Below, piece after piece: positions 5,934 through 6,597 of a DNA stretch of 6,597 nt; the stretch's first letter is position 1; each line of letters begins with the position of its first letter. The DNA is from Alphaproteobacteria bacterium. GTDB lineage: Bacteria > Pseudomonadota > Alphaproteobacteria > Micropepsales > Micropepsaceae. The notes below the pieces were generated by a model. It saw only the letters and a list, made by a program, of their open reading frames with translations. It did not search any database and was not told the DNA's origin. The stretch spans positions 1 through 6,597 of the forward strand of contig JAFKFF010000322.1 in assembly GCA_017307315.1 (NCBI GenBank), written 5' to 3'. The translations under genes and the position numbers were made by a program.

Positions 5934-6401
5934 TCAGCGGGGCTTCTTGACCGCGATGAATTCGATTTCAACCAGATCCTTGGAGCCCGCCAAAGCGGCC
6001 ACCTGGAAGGCCGCGCGTGCCGGCTTGTTGGGCTGAGCGGCGGTGCCGAATTCCTTGAACCAGGCGGAATTCATCCCGGCGAAATCCATCTTGCCGCCCT
6101 TGGCCGGATCGGCAACCAGGAAGACATGGGCCTGCACCACATCGCCAAAGGTCAATCCCAGCTTGGCGAGTTGAGCCTTGAGACCGGCAAGCGTCGCCGC
6201 GGTCTGGGCGGCGGTGTCGCCGCCCTCCCCGGTCGAGCCGCTGACGTAATACGTGTCGTAGCCGGCGGGCACTTTCACCGAATTGGCATAAGGCGCCTTG
6301 GCGTTCTGATCGTGGACCACCATGTCGGCCGCCACCGCGCCCGACATGAAAAGGCCGACGCCCAACGCAGCGACGGATACGTATTTCAAGACCTTGTTCA
6401 T
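5934..6401 (-). CDS. Exported Rid/YjgF-family protein (periplasmic RidA-like)
   Basis: This 155-residue protein has a signal peptide (MNKVLKYVSVAALGVGLFMS, cleavage near AVA at 22-24) and then about 130 residues that match the usual full length of a Rid protein. Rid proteins form trimers, and RidA hydrolyses reactive enamines and imines. Visible family blocks are YYVSGSTG (51-58), the helix with AHVFLVAD (91-98) and the C-terminal PARAAFQVAAL...LVEIEFIAV. The key Arg of the family is Arg129 and the conserved Glu is probably Glu145, so the active site looks intact; the Cys two residues after that Arg in E. coli RidA is Ala131 here. Start 6401 has GGAAGGA 8 bases upstream. The gene follows a cytochrome c stop by 17 bases, so the two are co-transcribed, and a terminator follows it. 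Deaminase activity in the periplasm is inferred; a non-catalytic Rid is possible. Confidence 0.93.
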   Translation of the reverse strand: MNKVLKYVSVAALGVGLFMSGAVAADMVVHDQNAKAPYANSVKVPAGYDTYYVSGSTGEGGDTAAQTAATLAGLKAQLAKLGLTFGDVVQAHVFLVADPAKGGKMDFAGMNSAWFKEFGTAAQPNKPARAAFQVAALAGSKDLVEIEFIAVKKPR

Positions 6402-6409
6402 GCTCTCAT

Positions 6410-6416
6410 TCCTTCC
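6410..6416 (-). promoter_or_regulatory. Ribosome binding site of the Rid-family gene
   Basis: GGAAGGA at 6416-6410 lies in the 17-base gap after the cytochrome c stop, 8 bases before ATG at 6401. An ATG at 6409 is out of frame and meets TGA after two more codons, so 6401 is the start. Confidence 0.8.
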
Positions 6417-6418
6417 GT

Positions 6419-6597
6419 TCAGCGCGAGGCTTTGACGTCGGCCGCGGTGACCTTGTCTTTGTAGTTGTTGCCGAAATGGGTGCGGATGTAATTGACCACA
6501 TCAGCCACCTGCTGGTCGGAGAACATTCCGCCCAGCGCCGGCATCGCCTTCTGGCCGTTGACGATGACGGCGATCGGATAGCCGGCAACTTCCAGCT
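6419..6597 (-). CDS. Cytochrome c, C-terminal end (gene starts outside the window)
   Basis: The last 58 codons of a reading frame are open to the window edge and end at TGA (6421-6419). The text NGQKAMPALGGMFSDQQVADVVNYIRTHFGNNY is characteristic of the C-terminal part of class I cytochromes c that serve alcohol or sugar dehydrogenases. The Met in KAMPALGG would be the second axial haem ligand, and SDQQVADVVNYIR is the closing helix. The haem-binding CxxCH would lie upstream, out of view. The protein ends in a charged tail (KDKVTAADVKASR). It is followed after 17 bases by the Rid-family gene. This is a different gene from the cytochrome at the other end of the window, but the visible parts do not overlap and cannot be compared. 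A larger multi-domain protein ending in a cytochrome domain is also possible. Confidence 0.82.
   Translation of the reverse strand, partial: LEVAGYPIAVIVNGQKAMPALGGMFSDQQVADVVNYIRTHFGNNYKDKVTAADVKASR

Noticed and set aside
5692..6036. A 114-codon plus-strand ORF in the receptor upstream region
   Set aside because: It runs through the 9-A terminator tract and into the antisense of the Rid gene. Its composition is not gene-like and no ribosome binding site was noted.
5856..6464. A 202-codon plus-strand ORF across the Rid-family gene and its terminator
   Set aside because: It is in register with the Rid gene, reads through the terminator hairpin and into the next gene, and shows no family motif.
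1..6597. Insertion sequence, CRISPR array, tRNA or phage remnants
   Set aside because: No transposase-like protein, regular spaced repeats, tRNA-like fold or terminal inverted repeats were seen on either strand.

Overview
The window is a GC-rich stretch from a Gram-negative bacterium. An alphaproteobacterium (Sphingomonas- or Caulobacter-like) is the best guess, from the base composition, the large 'VVVTGTR ... VNGKRRH' TonB-dependent receptor and the periplasmic quinoprotein with cytochrome c partners. The taxon itself cannot be proved from the sequence. All five recognised genes lie on the minus strand, so transcription runs from high to low coordinates, and every one is exported or very probably so.

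In transcription order: (1) the C-terminal end of a cytochrome c (6597-6419, start outside the window), followed after 17 bases by (2) a Rid/YjgF-family protein with a signal peptide (6401-5934) that ends at a strong intrinsic terminator (5908-5877). (3) A 348-base gene-free stretch holding a bulged hairpin and short repeats leads to a 939-residue TonB-dependent outer-membrane receptor with a GTG start (5528-2709), closed by its own intrinsic terminator (2674-2636). (4) A leader of about 290 bases, with a possible 17-codon ORF, leads to a 690-residue periplasmic PQQ-dependent dehydrogenase of the glucose-dehydrogenase type (2348-276). (5) Sixteen bases later, with its ribosome binding site overlapping the previous stop codon, begins a second cytochrome c (259 to beyond base 1) with a CAACH haem site.

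The locus reads as a periplasmic oxidation module. The receptor would bring a substrate or cofactor across the outer membrane, the quinoprotein would oxidise a sugar or alcohol, and the cytochromes c would carry electrons to the respiratory chain. The exported Rid protein next to a cytochrome c is the odd member. Rid proteins normally hydrolyse reactive enamines and imines in the cytosol, so its export suggests that an imine-like intermediate is formed outside the cytoplasm. That link is inference.

The long plus-strand ORFs opposite the dehydrogenase, receptor and Rid gene are codon-register shadows and are not annotated. No tRNA, rRNA, CRISPR array or insertion sequence was seen.
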